Part shown: in pieces, positions 35,363 to 44,604 of the stretch
Layout of the letters: every line of letters starts with the position of its first letter
Numbering within the stretch: position 1 is the first letter of the stretch
From: Woeseiaceae bacterium
GTDB lineage: Bacteria; Pseudomonadota; Gammaproteobacteria; Steroidobacterales; Woeseiaceae
Assembly: GCA_024640365.1 (NCBI GenBank)
Contig: JAHEFE010000006.1
Location: 49,935-113,934, forward strand
Length of the DNA: 64,000 nt
Direction of reading: 5' to 3'
Position numbers and translations under genes: made by a program
Notes under the pieces: generated by a model
Databases searched by the model: none
Told to the model about the DNA's origin: nothing
The model's input: the letters and a program-made list of their open reading frames with translations, nothing else

Positions 35363-36634
35363 ATGGTTCGAATTTGCATGCTGGTCGTGTTGAATGTGTT
35401 TCTTGCGTGTTCTGTATTTGCTGCACCGTTCAGTGATGGCAAACCCGCCAGTAATGGTGTCATGCCTGAGCGGCTTGATCGCATCGGCGCGGCTGTTAAT
35501 GAAGTTGTTGCGGAGGGAAAGATCCCTGGCGCGGTTGCAATTATAGCGCGGAACGGCCGAGTGATTTACCACAAAAGCTTTGGTTACGCAGATATTGCGA
35601 GCAAGAAGCCAATGACAAACGACGCGATTTTTCGCATCGCATCAATGAGCAAAGCGATTACTACAGTCGGCGTCATGATTCTTTACGAGCGTGGAGCGTT
35701 CATGCTCAATGATCCGGTTGCCAACTATCTGCCGGAATTCGCGAGTCCACAGGTCATCAGCGAGGTCGATGCCGACGGTAATATTACGGCCACGGTTCCG
35801 GCAAAGAATCCGATACGCATAATTGATCTTTTGTCACACTCGTCAGGCATCTCGTATACATTTATGGGTAGTCCGTTGAGCAAGAGCTATTCTGAAGCGG
35901 GTATCATCGACGGCCCAACTTCGCTGGACTATAAGCTCAGCGCACAGATGGGTCTGCTCGCGAAGCAGCCATTGTTATTCGAGCCAGGTTCAGCGTGGGC
36001 GTATGGGCTCAGCACGGACGTGCTGGGTTATCTGATTGAGGTTGTCAGTGGCAAGTCATTGGCGCAGTTCATAGCGGACGAAATCACCGGCCCGCTGAAG
36101 ATGGTTGATACCGGGTTCTATTTGTCGGCGGAACAAAGTGACCGACTGGTGACGGTATATACCGATGTCTCGGGTGACGGCTTGGTGGACGCGAGAGAAA
36201 CTGAATTACCCTTGTCTGTGGGCTCTGCCGATTATCCAGTCGAAGGTGCGCGCAGCTATTATTCGGGTGGCGCGGGCTTGTCTTCAACAGCATATGACTA
36301 TGCGCGTTTCATTCAGATGCTGTTGAGTAACGGTGAACTGGATGGCGTACGCATTCTCGGTCGCAAGTCAGTGGAGCTGATGCATACGCCGCGAATAGAC
36401 TGGGATGGGGATTCGATACCGGATTTTGGTCTTGGTTTCGAGGTGACAGGAAGTATCGCGAAGAACGGTGAGCTGGGTTCCACGGGGATTTTTTCCTGGG
36501 GCGGTGCCTTTTATACCTCTTACTGGATTGATCCAGCTGAAAAACTGGTGGCTGTTTTCATGTCGCAGGGTCGGCCAATACATTCGGATATTGATAACCG
36601 TTTCCGCACCCTTGTTTATCAATCTCTCCAATAG
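35363..36634 (+). CDS. Secreted serine hydrolase, beta-lactamase/class C esterase family
   Basis: 423 residues with a signal peptide (MVRICMLVVLNVFLACSVFA) and a class C beta-lactamase-type domain. The nucleophile motif is SMSK (Ser94, Lys97). The expected Tyr motif appears as YGLSTD, and the third motif is probably within SWGGAF. These families include esterases and D-aminopeptidases, so true beta-lactamase activity should not be assumed. The ATG at 35363 follows AAGGGG; the frame is open from 35312, but that extension spoils the signal peptide. A GST-like gene follows nine bases later. Confidence 0.88.
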   Translation: MVRICMLVVLNVFLACSVFAAPFSDGKPASNGVMPERLDRIGAAVNEVVAEGKIPGAVAIIARNGRVIYHKSFGYADIASKKPMTNDAIFRIASMSKAITTVGVMILYERGAFMLNDPVANYLPEFASPQVISEVDADGNITATVPAKNPIRIIDLLSHSSGISYTFMGSPLSKSYSEAGIIDGPTSLDYKLSAQMGLLAKQPLLFEPGSAWAYGLSTDVLGYLIEVVSGKSLAQFIADEITGPLKMVDTGFYLSAEQSDRLVTVYTDVSGDGLVDARETELPLSVGSADYPVEGARSYYSGGAGLSSTAYDYARFIQMLLSNGELDGVRILGRKSVELMHTPRIDWDGDSIPDFGLGFEVTGSIAKNGELGSTGIFSWGGAFYTSYWIDPAEKLVAVFMSQGRPIHSDIDNRFRTLVYQSLQ

Positions 36635-36643
36635 GACTGCAAA

Positions 36644-37588
36644 ATGACTGGCAAGCGCTGGCTGGTACATGCTGTTTTTTTATATCTGCTGCCCTTGATT
36701 GTGGCCTACAACGGCTGGTCCGTTTCTACAGCGGTATTACTCGTTTTGCTGACCCTGTTGTGGCGTTGGCTTGTAACGATGAGTGGCATCCTCAAACCTG
36801 CCAAGGTTCCGGACCTGGAACTGGAAACCATTTCAGCCAGCCATTACGTTGAAAAAGTTCGCTGGGCGATGGATCGTCTCGGTTTGGAGTATAAGGAACG
36901 GCAGGTAGGCGGTACGCTCGGAGTGTTTTTTCTGGGCCGCACTGTGCCGCAGCTCAAAATACGCACCGGCGCGGTGCGCTCAGTCATAGGCAATTCTCCA
37001 GAAATCTTGCGTTACCTTTGGGGGGCTTATGGAACGGCCGCTGGGGATAAAGCGAAGTTTCTGGAGCCAACCGCGGCTCGTGTCGAACTTGAAAAGAAAC
37101 TCGATCGATACGGTGTCGATTTGCAGGTTTGGGTTTACTACCACATTCTCGGCGATCGAGACCTCGCCCTGCATGCATGGGGCAGAGACAACCCGGCCAT
37201 TCCGCAGTGGCAGCGTTGGGCATTGATTGCGCTGTTTCCCGTACAGCGGTTCTTGATCCGCAAGGCGTTTCGTATAACGGACGCTCATTATGCGAAGGCG
37301 GTCGAGCATATCGAGACCACGATGGCGTTAATCGAAAAACAGCTTGCGGACGGCAGGACCACTATTCTGGCAGGCCAGGAGAGCGACTATGTCGATATCA
37401 CGTTCGCTGCACTTTCAGGACTGTGGTTGCAGCCCGCAGGTTATGGCAACGGGGTAGCGGACGCGGTGCGCATTGATCCTGCCAGCGCGTCCCTTTCGAT
37501 GCGGTCTGATATAGATCGCTGGAGCAGCAATTATCCGCTCGGAGTGGCTCTGATCAAGCGGCTGTACGCTGAAGAACGCGCCGGCTGA
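36644..37588 (+). CDS. GST-like protein with N-terminal membrane segments
   Basis: 314 residues. The first ~50 are hydrophobic, with one or two membrane helices (LVHAVFLYLLPLIVAY and TAVLLVLLTLLW). They are followed by a glutathione S-transferase N-terminal thioredoxin-like domain (about 62-140, ISASHYVEKVRWAMDRLG) and an all-helical C-terminal domain. A Ser in ISASHY could serve as the glutathione-activating residue. Membrane-anchored GST-like proteins are less common than soluble ones. It probably shares a transcript with the hydrolase upstream. Substrate unknown. Confidence 0.75.
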   Translation: MTGKRWLVHAVFLYLLPLIVAYNGWSVSTAVLLVLLTLLWRWLVTMSGILKPAKVPDLELETISASHYVEKVRWAMDRLGLEYKERQVGGTLGVFFLGRTVPQLKIRTGAVRSVIGNSPEILRYLWGAYGTAAGDKAKFLEPTAARVELEKKLDRYGVDLQVWVYYHILGDRDLALHAWGRDNPAIPQWQRWALIALFPVQRFLIRKAFRITDAHYAKAVEHIETTMALIEKQLADGRTTILAGQESDYVDITFAALSGLWLQPAGYGNGVADAVRIDPASASLSMRSDIDRWSSNYPLGVALIKRLYAEERAG

Positions 37589-37745
37589 TTATTCTTCCGG
37601 GTAGCCTCTGATCTATTCATGAACGCGAATTTTGCGACTAAAAATCCAGCTTCTGTGTTGCTAATCTTCGCAATAGCCAGCTCACGTGCAATCGGCGCCT
37701 TGAATCTGAATTTTTTCGCTCACAATCCATTTTCCTCAGACTAAA

Positions 37746-38681
37746 TCAGAGGCTTTCTAGCAAATTATCGCGGATCGCGGCGATATGTTTCGGGCCCATG
37801 CGGCAACAGCCACCGATAATATCCGCGCCCGCATCTCGCCACAGGCTCGCCGCTCGAGCCGTTTCAATTGGACTCTCACTGCCAGACCAGGTGTTGGTCG
37901 CTGATTCGTATTTTTCGCCGGAATTTGGATAAACGATGATCGCTTTGCCGGGCGCGGCTCGGCGTATTTCTTTAATGAGCGGCGCAATGAGGTGTGCAGC
38001 AGTACAGTTCACTCCGATTGCGAGGACTTTTGGATGATCCTTGAATAATTCTGCAGCAGTACGTATGGATGATCCGTCACTGATGCAATGCGAATTGCGA
38101 CAGGAAAAACTGACCCACGCAGGTGTTTGGACTTCGCGTAACAAATCGCAAAGAATCTTCGTCTCTCGCATATCGGGAATAGTCTCGCAAGCGAGGACAT
38201 CGGCACCGCTTTGGTCGAGCAACTGCAGCCGTTCTGAATGAAAATAACGCAAATTTTCATCGTCAATTTCATAGCTGCCGGAATACTCCGACCCATCGTG
38301 AAGTGTGGCGCCAAAAGGGCCGACGCTAGCTGCGACAATGGGTGTGTATTCGATTGTCGGGTTTTCCGCGAGGAATATATCGCGGGCCTCTTGAGCCAGA
38401 CTGACAGAACTTACAATCAACGCATCCGCTTCTGCTGCCGTTACGCCGAGTGACATCATGCCGTGACGACTCGCCTGGTAACTAGCACTTATTATGCATT
38501 GTGCTCCGACCCGGAGATAAGCGAGGTGCGCATCGATAATGGCTTTCGGGTTGGTTTTGAGCAGGCTTGCTGACCACAGGTTGGAATTAATGTCATGACC
38601 TTGTGCTTCCAACTCCGTGGCAAGGCCCCCATCCAGAAGAATCGTCGTGTGGTGCGCCAAGGCTTCTTCAAACAAATTCAT
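37746..38681 (-). CDS. mmuM: Homocysteine S-methyltransferase (MmuM type)
   Basis: Transfers methyl from S-methylmethionine (or SAM) to homocysteine. The 311 residues begin LLDGGLATELE, and the zinc site is GVNC plus GGCC (about residues 218 and 293), the same fold as the first module of MetH. No S-methylmethionine permease (mmuP) lies beside it. It adds a second, B12-independent route to methionine in this window. Downstream (37589-37745) 157 bases hold no visible gene. Confidence 0.92.
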   Translation of the reverse strand: MNLFEEALAHHTTILLDGGLATELEAQGHDINSNLWSASLLKTNPKAIIDAHLAYLRVGAQCIISASYQASRHGMMSLGVTAAEADALIVSSVSLAQEARDIFLAENPTIEYTPIVAASVGPFGATLHDGSEYSGSYEIDDENLRYFHSERLQLLDQSGADVLACETIPDMRETKILCDLLREVQTPAWVSFSCRNSHCISDGSSIRTAAELFKDHPKVLAIGVNCTAAHLIAPLIKEIRRAAPGKAIIVYPNSGEKYESATNTWSGSESPIETARAASLWRDAGADIIGGCCRMGPKHIAAIRDNLLESL

Positions 38682-38763
38682 GGTTATCTAGTCAGGCTAA
38701 TAATGGGAAACGAAAATTATCACACCATCAACGGCAACTGAAATGAATTAACAGATTATGAAG

Positions 38764-39510
38764 TCACCGTAACTTGTTGCAACTCGTGCAGCCGCTGCGT
38801 TTAGCGATTCGCAGTGACTGCCAGTGATTCTCAATACCGTCAAAAAGCCGCACGGTATTGGTGTTTGCTAACGGCATACCGGCGAGATATTTTAATGCCT
38901 CACTGGCCATTAGACTGCCTATGACGCCAGGTATCGGTGCCAGTACACCGTTGCCACTACAGTCCTGTAGCGACTCATCGGCCTCGGTATACAAGCAGCG
39001 ATAGCAACAGGATTTTGTGTAATCAGGACCGAATACGGCGAGCTGGCCTTCAAAGCGGATTGCTGAACCACTGACAAGGACACGACCTGTCACTACGCAG
39101 GCGTCACTTACTGCGAAGCGCGTTGCGAAATTATCGGTTCCGTCCAGAACGATATCAGCGTCGCCTGTCACCGTTTTCAACTCGACCGGGTCCAATCGCC
39201 GCGAAATTGTGCTCAGTTGAATGTCCGGATTAATTGCCGCCAAACGCTGCGCGGCAACCTCTACTTTCAGTTTTCCAATATCGTCAGGGCCGTATAGAAA
39301 TTGTCGGCCGAGATTGGTTTCGTCGATCGTATCGAAATCATTCAGGATCAAGTGCCCGGTACCGCTGCTCGCAAGATAACTGGCCACTGCGCAGCCGATA
39401 CCGCCGAGCCCAATGACTAGCGCGCTTGAACGAGCAATACGCTCCTGCCCCGCGTTGCCGATCTGTGGCAGGGCGTTGTGGCGAATTGCTCTGAGTGGAT
39501 GATCCGACAA
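38764..39510 (-). CDS. moeB: MoeB/ThiF-family adenylyltransferase
   Basis: An E1-like enzyme that adenylates the C-terminal Gly of a MoaD or ThiS-type sulfur carrier. The 248 residues have the nucleotide-binding GLGGIGCAVASYL, the NLGRQ segment, zinc pairs CYRC (about 166-169) and CTSC (near 243), and a Cys in DCSGNGVLAPIPGVIGS. It lacks a rhodanese domain. No moaD or thiS is visible nearby, so MoeB versus ThiF cannot be decided; the prmC-moeB neighbourhood favours MoeB. Confidence 0.87.
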   Translation of the reverse strand: MSDHPLRAIRHNALPQIGNAGQERIARSSALVIGLGGIGCAVASYLASSGTGHLILNDFDTIDETNLGRQFLYGPDDIGKLKVEVAAQRLAAINPDIQLSTISRRLDPVELKTVTGDADIVLDGTDNFATRFAVSDACVVTGRVLVSGSAIRFEGQLAVFGPDYTKSCCYRCLYTEADESLQDCSGNGVLAPIPGVIGSLMASEALKYLAGMPLANTNTVRLFDGIENHWQSLRIAKRSGCTSCNKLR

Positions 39511-39516
39511 GGGTTT

Positions 39517-40002
39517 CTAGTCGGCGCAGCGGGCATCAGTGATTGTGACTGTTTCGAGTGGCACGTCCTGGTGGCCGCCTTTTGTGCCGGTAGCTACAGC
39601 TGCGATTTTATCAACAACATCCATGCCATCTGTGACCCGTCCAAATACGGCATAACCGTAATCTCGCGGGCCGTGGTCTAGAAATGCGTTGTCTTTGAGA
39701 TTGATAAAAAATTGCGAGGTTGCACTATCGACCACATTGGTTCGTGCCATCGCGAGCGTGCCACGCAAGTTCTTCTCGCCATTGGCTGCTTCGTTCTTGA
39801 TTTCGGCGCGCGTCTCTTTACGAGACATATCTGCGAGGAGGCCACCGCCCTGAATCATGAAATTTGGAATAACACGATGAAATACGGTGTCAGTGAAGTA
39901 ACCATCCGTAACGTATTGTTTGAAATTGGCGGAAGATATTGGTGCGGTTTTTTCAAACAGTTCGATAACGATGTCGCCGTGGCTGGTTGTCAGGGTAATC
40001 AT
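39517..40002 (-). CDS. ppiB: Cyclophilin-type peptidyl-prolyl isomerase (PpiB)
   Basis: 161 residues, no signal peptide, so cytoplasmic. Cyclophilin motifs: [24 protein letters not shown] and [15 protein letters not shown]. It lies between prmC and moeB on the same strand, with six bases to moeB. Confidence 0.96.
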   Translation of the reverse strand: MITLTTSHGDIVIELFEKTAPISSANFKQYVTDGYFTDTVFHRVIPNFMIQGGGLLADMSRKETRAEIKNEAANGEKNLRGTLAMARTNVVDSATSQFFINLKDNAFLDHGPRDYGYAVFGRVTDGMDVVDKIAAVATGTKGGHQDVPLETVTITDARCAD

Positions 40003-40087
40003 GGGGGGTCCTTGCTAGTCGAGGGCATTGCCCGATCTGATGAGTAATGTTGTTTAGAGGGAGTTTAACAATTTGGGGCCGTCAGGT

Positions 40088-40954
40088 TTACTGATTGTTG
40101 ATCGGATCCTGTTCCCATTCCGCCATGCTGACACGCGGCAGTCCGGCCAAATCACGGAAACATCGTGGATTTTGCCAGCCATGTTCTTGCAGAATGTCGG
40201 CCACTGATTCTTCCTGGGTTGAACCATGTTCCAGCAGAAGTTTGCCACCCGGTTCGATGATAGCGCGACATTCGTCGGCTAAACGACGAATATCATCGAG
40301 GCCATCAGTTCCAGAGGCCAGCGCGGATAGCGGTTCACGGTGCAAATCGGCGAGTACGGGATCTCCCGCTTCCACGTAGGGTGGGTTCGACACAATCACC
40401 TGGAATTTGTCGCTGGCGACCGGTTTGGTCCAGTTTCCGGTACGAAACTCGACGTTTTTGATTCTAAAATGCGCTGCGTTTGAGCGTGCGACAGCAAGCG
40501 CTGCCGCGCTGATATCGGTCGCGATAATTTTGCACTCCGGGCGTTCACTGGCAATGGCCAGCGCGACCGCTCCACTGCCCGTTCCGAGATCAAGAATGCT
40601 CGTGGCAGATAACACATTGATCTGTTGTAACGCGATCTCAACCAGTAGTTCGGTTTCGGGCCGCGGCACCAGTGTGGCTGAGCTGACACGCAGGTCCAGT
40701 GACCAGAACTCTTTATGGCCCGTAATATAGGCGACAGGTTCGCCCAGCAAGCGGCGCTCTATCAGATCTGCGAATTCGGTCAGAGTAAGCGGGCTTAACA
40801 GTTCATCCGCGTGCGCAAACAGGTAACTGCGCGGTTGCTCAAGCAAGGTTATCAACAAGGTCTCAGCATCCAGCCGCGGAGAATCACTGCAATGCATCAA
40901 TAGCGGCACCGTCGACTCCAGCAATTGACGAATACTTTGTGGGTCTTTGGTCAT
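40088..40954 (-). CDS. prmC: Release-factor glutamine methyltransferase PrmC
   Basis: Methylates the Gln of the GGQ motif in release factors 1 and 2. The 288 residues have an N-terminal helical domain, SAM motif LDLGTGSGAVALA and the catalytic NPPY motif in VSNPPYVEAGDP. In most gammaproteobacteria prmC follows prfA directly; here about 3.6 kb separates them. Confidence 0.96.
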   Translation of the reverse strand: MTKDPQSIRQLLESTVPLLMHCSDSPRLDAETLLITLLEQPRSYLFAHADELLSPLTLTEFADLIERRLLGEPVAYITGHKEFWSLDLRVSSATLVPRPETELLVEIALQQINVLSATSILDLGTGSGAVALAIASERPECKIIATDISAAALAVARSNAAHFRIKNVEFRTGNWTKPVASDKFQVIVSNPPYVEAGDPVLADLHREPLSALASGTDGLDDIRRLADECRAIIEPGGKLLLEHGSTQEESVADILQEHGWQNPRCFRDLAGLPRVSMAEWEQDPINNQ

Positions 40955-41035
40955 AAGTAAATGAATATCTGGCTGTGTGATCGTGCGGCGCTTCGCGTAA
41001 TATGGCGACCATACTTAATTGTCACCGAGAATGTC

Positions 41036-42397
41036 ATGAAGATATATTCCAACGTGCTCGACATGGTAGGTCAAACTCCCATGCTCGAGGTAAAGAATAT
41101 GGATACCGGTCCCTGTCGCCTGTTTCTGAAATTGGAGTTGATGAATCCCGGCGGTTCGATCAAGGATCGTATCGGTATCTCGATGATCGAGGAAGCGGAA
41201 AAGCGCGGCGACATCAGGCCTGGCGATACGCTGGTTGAAGCGACTGCCGGTAATACCGGGCTCGGACTGGCCCTGGTCGCGGCGCAAAAAGGGTACCCCC
41301 TCATAATCGTCTTGCCGGACAAGATGAGTCAGGAAAAGATATTTAATCTGCGGGCGATGGGTGCCGAGGTCATATTGACCCGCTCGGATGTCAGCAAGGG
41401 TCATCCTGAGTACTACCAGGACTTGGGCAAGAGTATTGCGCACGAGCGCGGGGCGTATTTCATTAATCAGTTCGCAAATCCCGATAACGCGCTAGCTCAC
41501 CGGTTGACTACCGGGCCCGAGATCCTCGAACAAATGGACGGGAAACTCGACGCGATCGTTATGGGGGCCGGTTCTTGCGGAACGGTAGCCGGCATATCGC
41601 AGTGTTTTGCAGAGCAATCGCCGGCTACGGAATTGATCCTGGCGGATCCGGTTGGCTCGATTCTGGCCGATTTCATTAACAAGGGTGAATTTGGCGAAGC
41701 AGGTTCATGGCTCGTCGAGGGAATAGGCGAGGACTTTATTCCACCGGCGGCGGACTTTTCCCGAACTCACAAGGCCTACAGTATTTCTGACGCTGAGTCG
41801 TTCCAGGCAGCGCGCGACTTACTTCGCCAGGAAGGGGTGTTGGCTGGATCTTCCAGCGGAACATTATTGGCTGCGGCTCTGAAATATTGTCGCGAACAGA
41901 CGGAACCGAAGCGGGTTGTAACCTTCGCTTGCGATACGGGTAACAAGTATCTGTCGAAGTTATTCAACGATTTCTGGATGGACGACCAGGGCTTTAATCA
42001 GCACGAGCAACATGGTGATTTGCGCGATCTAATAGGCCGACCCCATGATCAGAAAGCGACTGTCACCGTGGGGCCAACAGATATTCTCGTAACGGCGCAT
42101 AATCGCTTGCGCAATGCCGGGTTTTCGCAGTTGCCTGTGATGCAGGCGGGAAAGCTGGTGGGGATCGTTACCGAGGATGCCATTATCCAGTTCGTGTTTG
42201 GTAAGCCGGAACTTATGAAAGAGCGAGTGGAGTCTGCGATGCAGACTGCGTTTATCAGGCTCGAGAAAAAGGAAACCATCAATAACCTGGTAGCGATGCT
42301 GCATGTGCAACCATATGCTGCCGTGATGGATGGTAGTGAGTTTCTTGGCTTGATAACGCGTTCGGATGTGCTGAACTACTTACGTCGGGAAATGTAA
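41036..42397 (+). CDS. Cystathionine beta-synthase with CBS-domain pair
   Basis: Condenses homocysteine with serine to cystathionine, the first reverse-transsulfuration step. 453 residues: a PLP fold-type II catalytic domain (Lys43 in NPGGSIKDR; GxGSCGT phosphate loop) and a C-terminal pair of CBS motifs (about 335-450), in eukaryotic enzymes a SAM-binding regulatory module. An O-acetylserine sulfhydrylase role cannot be excluded from the fold alone, but the CBS pair and the gamma-lyase neighbour support cystathionine beta-synthase. The frame is open from 40961, but the ATG at 41036 matches family N-termini. Confidence 0.9.
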   Translation: MKIYSNVLDMVGQTPMLEVKNMDTGPCRLFLKLELMNPGGSIKDRIGISMIEEAEKRGDIRPGDTLVEATAGNTGLGLALVAAQKGYPLIIVLPDKMSQEKIFNLRAMGAEVILTRSDVSKGHPEYYQDLGKSIAHERGAYFINQFANPDNALAHRLTTGPEILEQMDGKLDAIVMGAGSCGTVAGISQCFAEQSPATELILADPVGSILADFINKGEFGEAGSWLVEGIGEDFIPPAADFSRTHKAYSISDAESFQAARDLLRQEGVLAGSSSGTLLAAALKYCREQTEPKRVVTFACDTGNKYLSKLFNDFWMDDQGFNQHEQHGDLRDLIGRPHDQKATVTVGPTDILVTAHNRLRNAGFSQLPVMQAGKLVGIVTEDAIIQFVFGKPELMKERVESAMQTAFIRLEKKETINNLVAMLHVQPYAAVMDGSEFLGLITRSDVLNYLRREM

Positions 42398-42415
42398 TAA
42401 CACTTTGTCACTTAG

Positions 42416-42427
42416 CTGGTTAACCAG
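42416..42427. promoter_or_regulatory. Short perfect palindrome between the two transsulfuration genes
   Basis: CTGGTTAACCAG is a 12-base perfect palindrome in the 44-base gap, just before the ribosome site of the gamma-lyase gene. It might be a small hairpin tuning the second gene or a chance match. Confidence 0.25.
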
Positions 42428-42441
42428 TGGTCGAGAAGAAA

Positions 42442-43602
42442 ATGTCAGATAGAAAAAAGAAAGAGTCTTTCGCAACGCGCAGCATTCATGCGGGGCAGTA
42501 TCCGGATCCATCTACGGGCGCCATAATGCCGCCAATTTATGCGACCTCAACCTACGTGCAGAGCAGTCCGGGCGTACACCAGGGCTATGAATACTCACGC
42601 ACGCAGAACCCGACGCGGCAGGCATTCGAACGCTGTATCGCTGACCTGGAGTCGGGTACGCATGGATTTGCTTTCAGTTCTGGTATGGCTGCGACAGCGA
42701 CGGTGCTCGAGTTGCTCGACAGCGGCAGTCATATCATTGCCATGGATGATCTGTATGGTGGTACCTCACGATTGTTCCGCCGAGTGCGCCGTCGAAGTGC
42801 CGGGCTTTCCTTCAGCTTTGTAGACATGACAGATGCGGACGCCGTACGTGCCGCGATTCAGGATAATACTCGTATGTTGTGGGTCGAGAGCCCAACCAAT
42901 CCACTGCTAAAGCTGGCTGATTTCAGTGTCGTTGCACAAATCGCCCGCGAGCATAAATTATTGCTGGTCGCCGACAATACATTTGCTACGCCGTATTCTC
43001 AGCGCCCCCTGGAACAGGGTTGCGATATTGTTGTGCATTCAGCGACCAAGTATCTGAATGGACATTCCGACATGGTCGGCGGTGTTGCCGTCACGGCCGA
43101 TGCCGAAATAGCTGAGCAACTCGCGTTTTTGCATAACTCGGTGGGTTCGGTCCTCGGGCCGTTCGACAGTTTCCTTGCGCTGCGCGGACTAAAAACATTA
43201 AGCGTACGTATGGAAAGACATGAGCAAAGTGCCCAGGCAATTGCCGAGTGGCTGGAAAAAGACGCACGCGTCGAGCGGGTAATATATCCGGGGCTGCCAT
43301 CGCATCCACAGTACGCACTTGCCCAGAAGCAGATGGACAGTAGCGGCGGGATCGTCACCTTTTTCATCAAAGGTGGGCTGGCCGAAGCGCGGAGATTCCT
43401 GGAACGCTGCAAGCTTTTTTCATTGGCTGAGAGCCTGGGTGGTGTAGAGAGTCTGGTTGATCATCCAGCCATAATGACGCACGCATCCGTTCCGGCAGAA
43501 ACGCGTGCCGCACTTGGAATCAGTGACCAGTTGATTCGACTATCAGTCGGCATAGAAGGTCTCGATGACTTGATCGAGGATCTGAATCAGGCGCTGTCCT
43601 GA
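42442..43602 (+). CDS. Cystathionine gamma-lyase / gamma-synthase family enzyme
   Basis: A 386-residue Cys/Met-metabolism PLP enzyme with the internal aldimine Lys203 in SATKYLNGHSDMVGG and the GYEYSRTQNPTR motif at the N-terminal side. Its partner cystathionine beta-synthase suggests cystathionine gamma-lyase, making cysteine, 2-oxobutyrate and ammonia; a gamma-synthase or methionine gamma-lyase role is possible from sequence. The ATG at 42442 has a GAGAAG site and is preferred over the GTG at 42427. Its end overlaps the convergent cysteine-synthase-like gene by 16 bases. Confidence 0.9.
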   Translation: MSDRKKKESFATRSIHAGQYPDPSTGAIMPPIYATSTYVQSSPGVHQGYEYSRTQNPTRQAFERCIADLESGTHGFAFSSGMAATATVLELLDSGSHIIAMDDLYGGTSRLFRRVRRRSAGLSFSFVDMTDADAVRAAIQDNTRMLWVESPTNPLLKLADFSVVAQIAREHKLLLVADNTFATPYSQRPLEQGCDIVVHSATKYLNGHSDMVGGVAVTADAEIAEQLAFLHNSVGSVLGPFDSFLALRGLKTLSVRMERHEQSAQAIAEWLEKDARVERVIYPGLPSHPQYALAQKQMDSSGGIVTFFIKGGLAEARRFLERCKLFSLAESLGGVESLVDHPAIMTHASVPAETRAALGISDQLIRLSVGIEGLDDLIEDLNQALS

Positions 43603-44600
43603 GCTAGCCAGGCAGGAAGGGTGAGACCTTTTGACGCCAGGAAATCGCGGTTGAAAAGACGTTCCTGATAACGCAATCCAGAGTCGCACAGGATAGTAAC
43701 AATCGTATGGCCGGGACCCAGTTCCCGGGCAAGACGGACGGCTGCGGCCAGGTTTATGCCGCTGGATCCGCCGAGAATCATTCCCTCGCTGCGAATTAAA
43801 TCGAACAGAAGCGGTATAGCGTCTTTATCGTCAATGCGATAAGCAACATCGATGGGAGTGTCGGCGAGGTTGGCAGTAATTCGACTGTTGCCTATCCCTT
43901 CCGAAATAGAACTGCCTTCAACTTTAATTTCGCCGTTAACATAGTAGTTGTACAAGCCTGAACCACCCGGATCTGCCAATGCGATTTTGATATCCGGATT
44001 GCTGGCTTTGAGATAACGAGAGATTCCGGCGAGTGTGCCTCCCGTACCGGTTGCGGACACGAAGCCATCTACACGGCCTTCCGTTTGCTGCCAGATTTCG
44101 GGGCCTGTTGTTACTTCGTGAAAGCGGCGATTGGCAAGATTGTCAAACTGACCGGCCCAGAACGCGCCGTTCTCAAGTTGCTCATCTAGTTCGGCCGCAA
44201 GGCGCTGTGATGTGTGTACGAAGTGATCCGGATTTTTATACGGCACCGGCGGAATCAGGCGAACGTCTCCGCCATAGGCACGCAGCGTATTTATTTTTTC
44301 GCGACTCTGGTTGTTCGGCATCACGATGATGGTTCGATGGCCGAGCGCGTTGCCGACCAAAGTTAGACCGATACCGGTGTTGCCGGCGGTTCCTTCAACG
44401 ATGACCCCGCCAGGCTTCAGCGCTCCCGATTGGCGCGCGTCATTGATGATGCCTAGCGCTGCTCGGTCTTTTACGGAACCACCAGGATTAAGGAATTCGG
44501 CTTTGCCGAGTATTTCACAACCGGTCAGTTCTGATAAGGAATTCACACGCAGCAAGGGCGTATTGCCGATCAGATCGAGAATGGAATGCGAGGCGCTCAA
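43587..44600 (-). CDS. Cysteine-synthase-like PLP enzyme (CysK/CysM family)
   Basis: 337 residues of the fold-type II PLP family with Lys44 in NPGGSVKDRA, the GTAGNTG asparagine loop and the GTGGT phosphate loop. It probably makes cysteine from O-acetylserine and sulfide; with no CBS domains it is distinct from the enzyme at 41-42 kb. It starts with TTG only four bases after the prfA stop codon and has no clear ribosome site, so translation may be coupled to prfA. Confidence 0.87.
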   Translation of the reverse strand: MSASHSILDLIGNTPLLRVNSLSELTGCEILGKAEFLNPGGSVKDRAALGIINDARQSGALKPGGVIVEGTAGNTGIGLTLVGNALGHRTIIVMPNNQSREKINTLRAYGGDVRLIPPVPYKNPDHFVHTSQRLAAELDEQLENGAFWAGQFDNLANRRFHEVTTGPEIWQQTEGRVDGFVSATGTGGTLAGISRYLKASNPDIKIALADPGGSGLYNYYVNGEIKVEGSSISEGIGNSRITANLADTPIDVAYRIDDKDAIPLLFDLIRSEGMILGGSSGINLAAAVRLARELGPGHTIVTILCDSGLRYQERLFNRDFLASKGLTLPAWLAQDSA

Positions 44601-44604
44601 GTTA

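Noticed and set aside
41071..41443. Minus-strand frames within the cystathionine beta-synthase gene
   Set aside because: They mirror the real gene; no independent evidence of coding.
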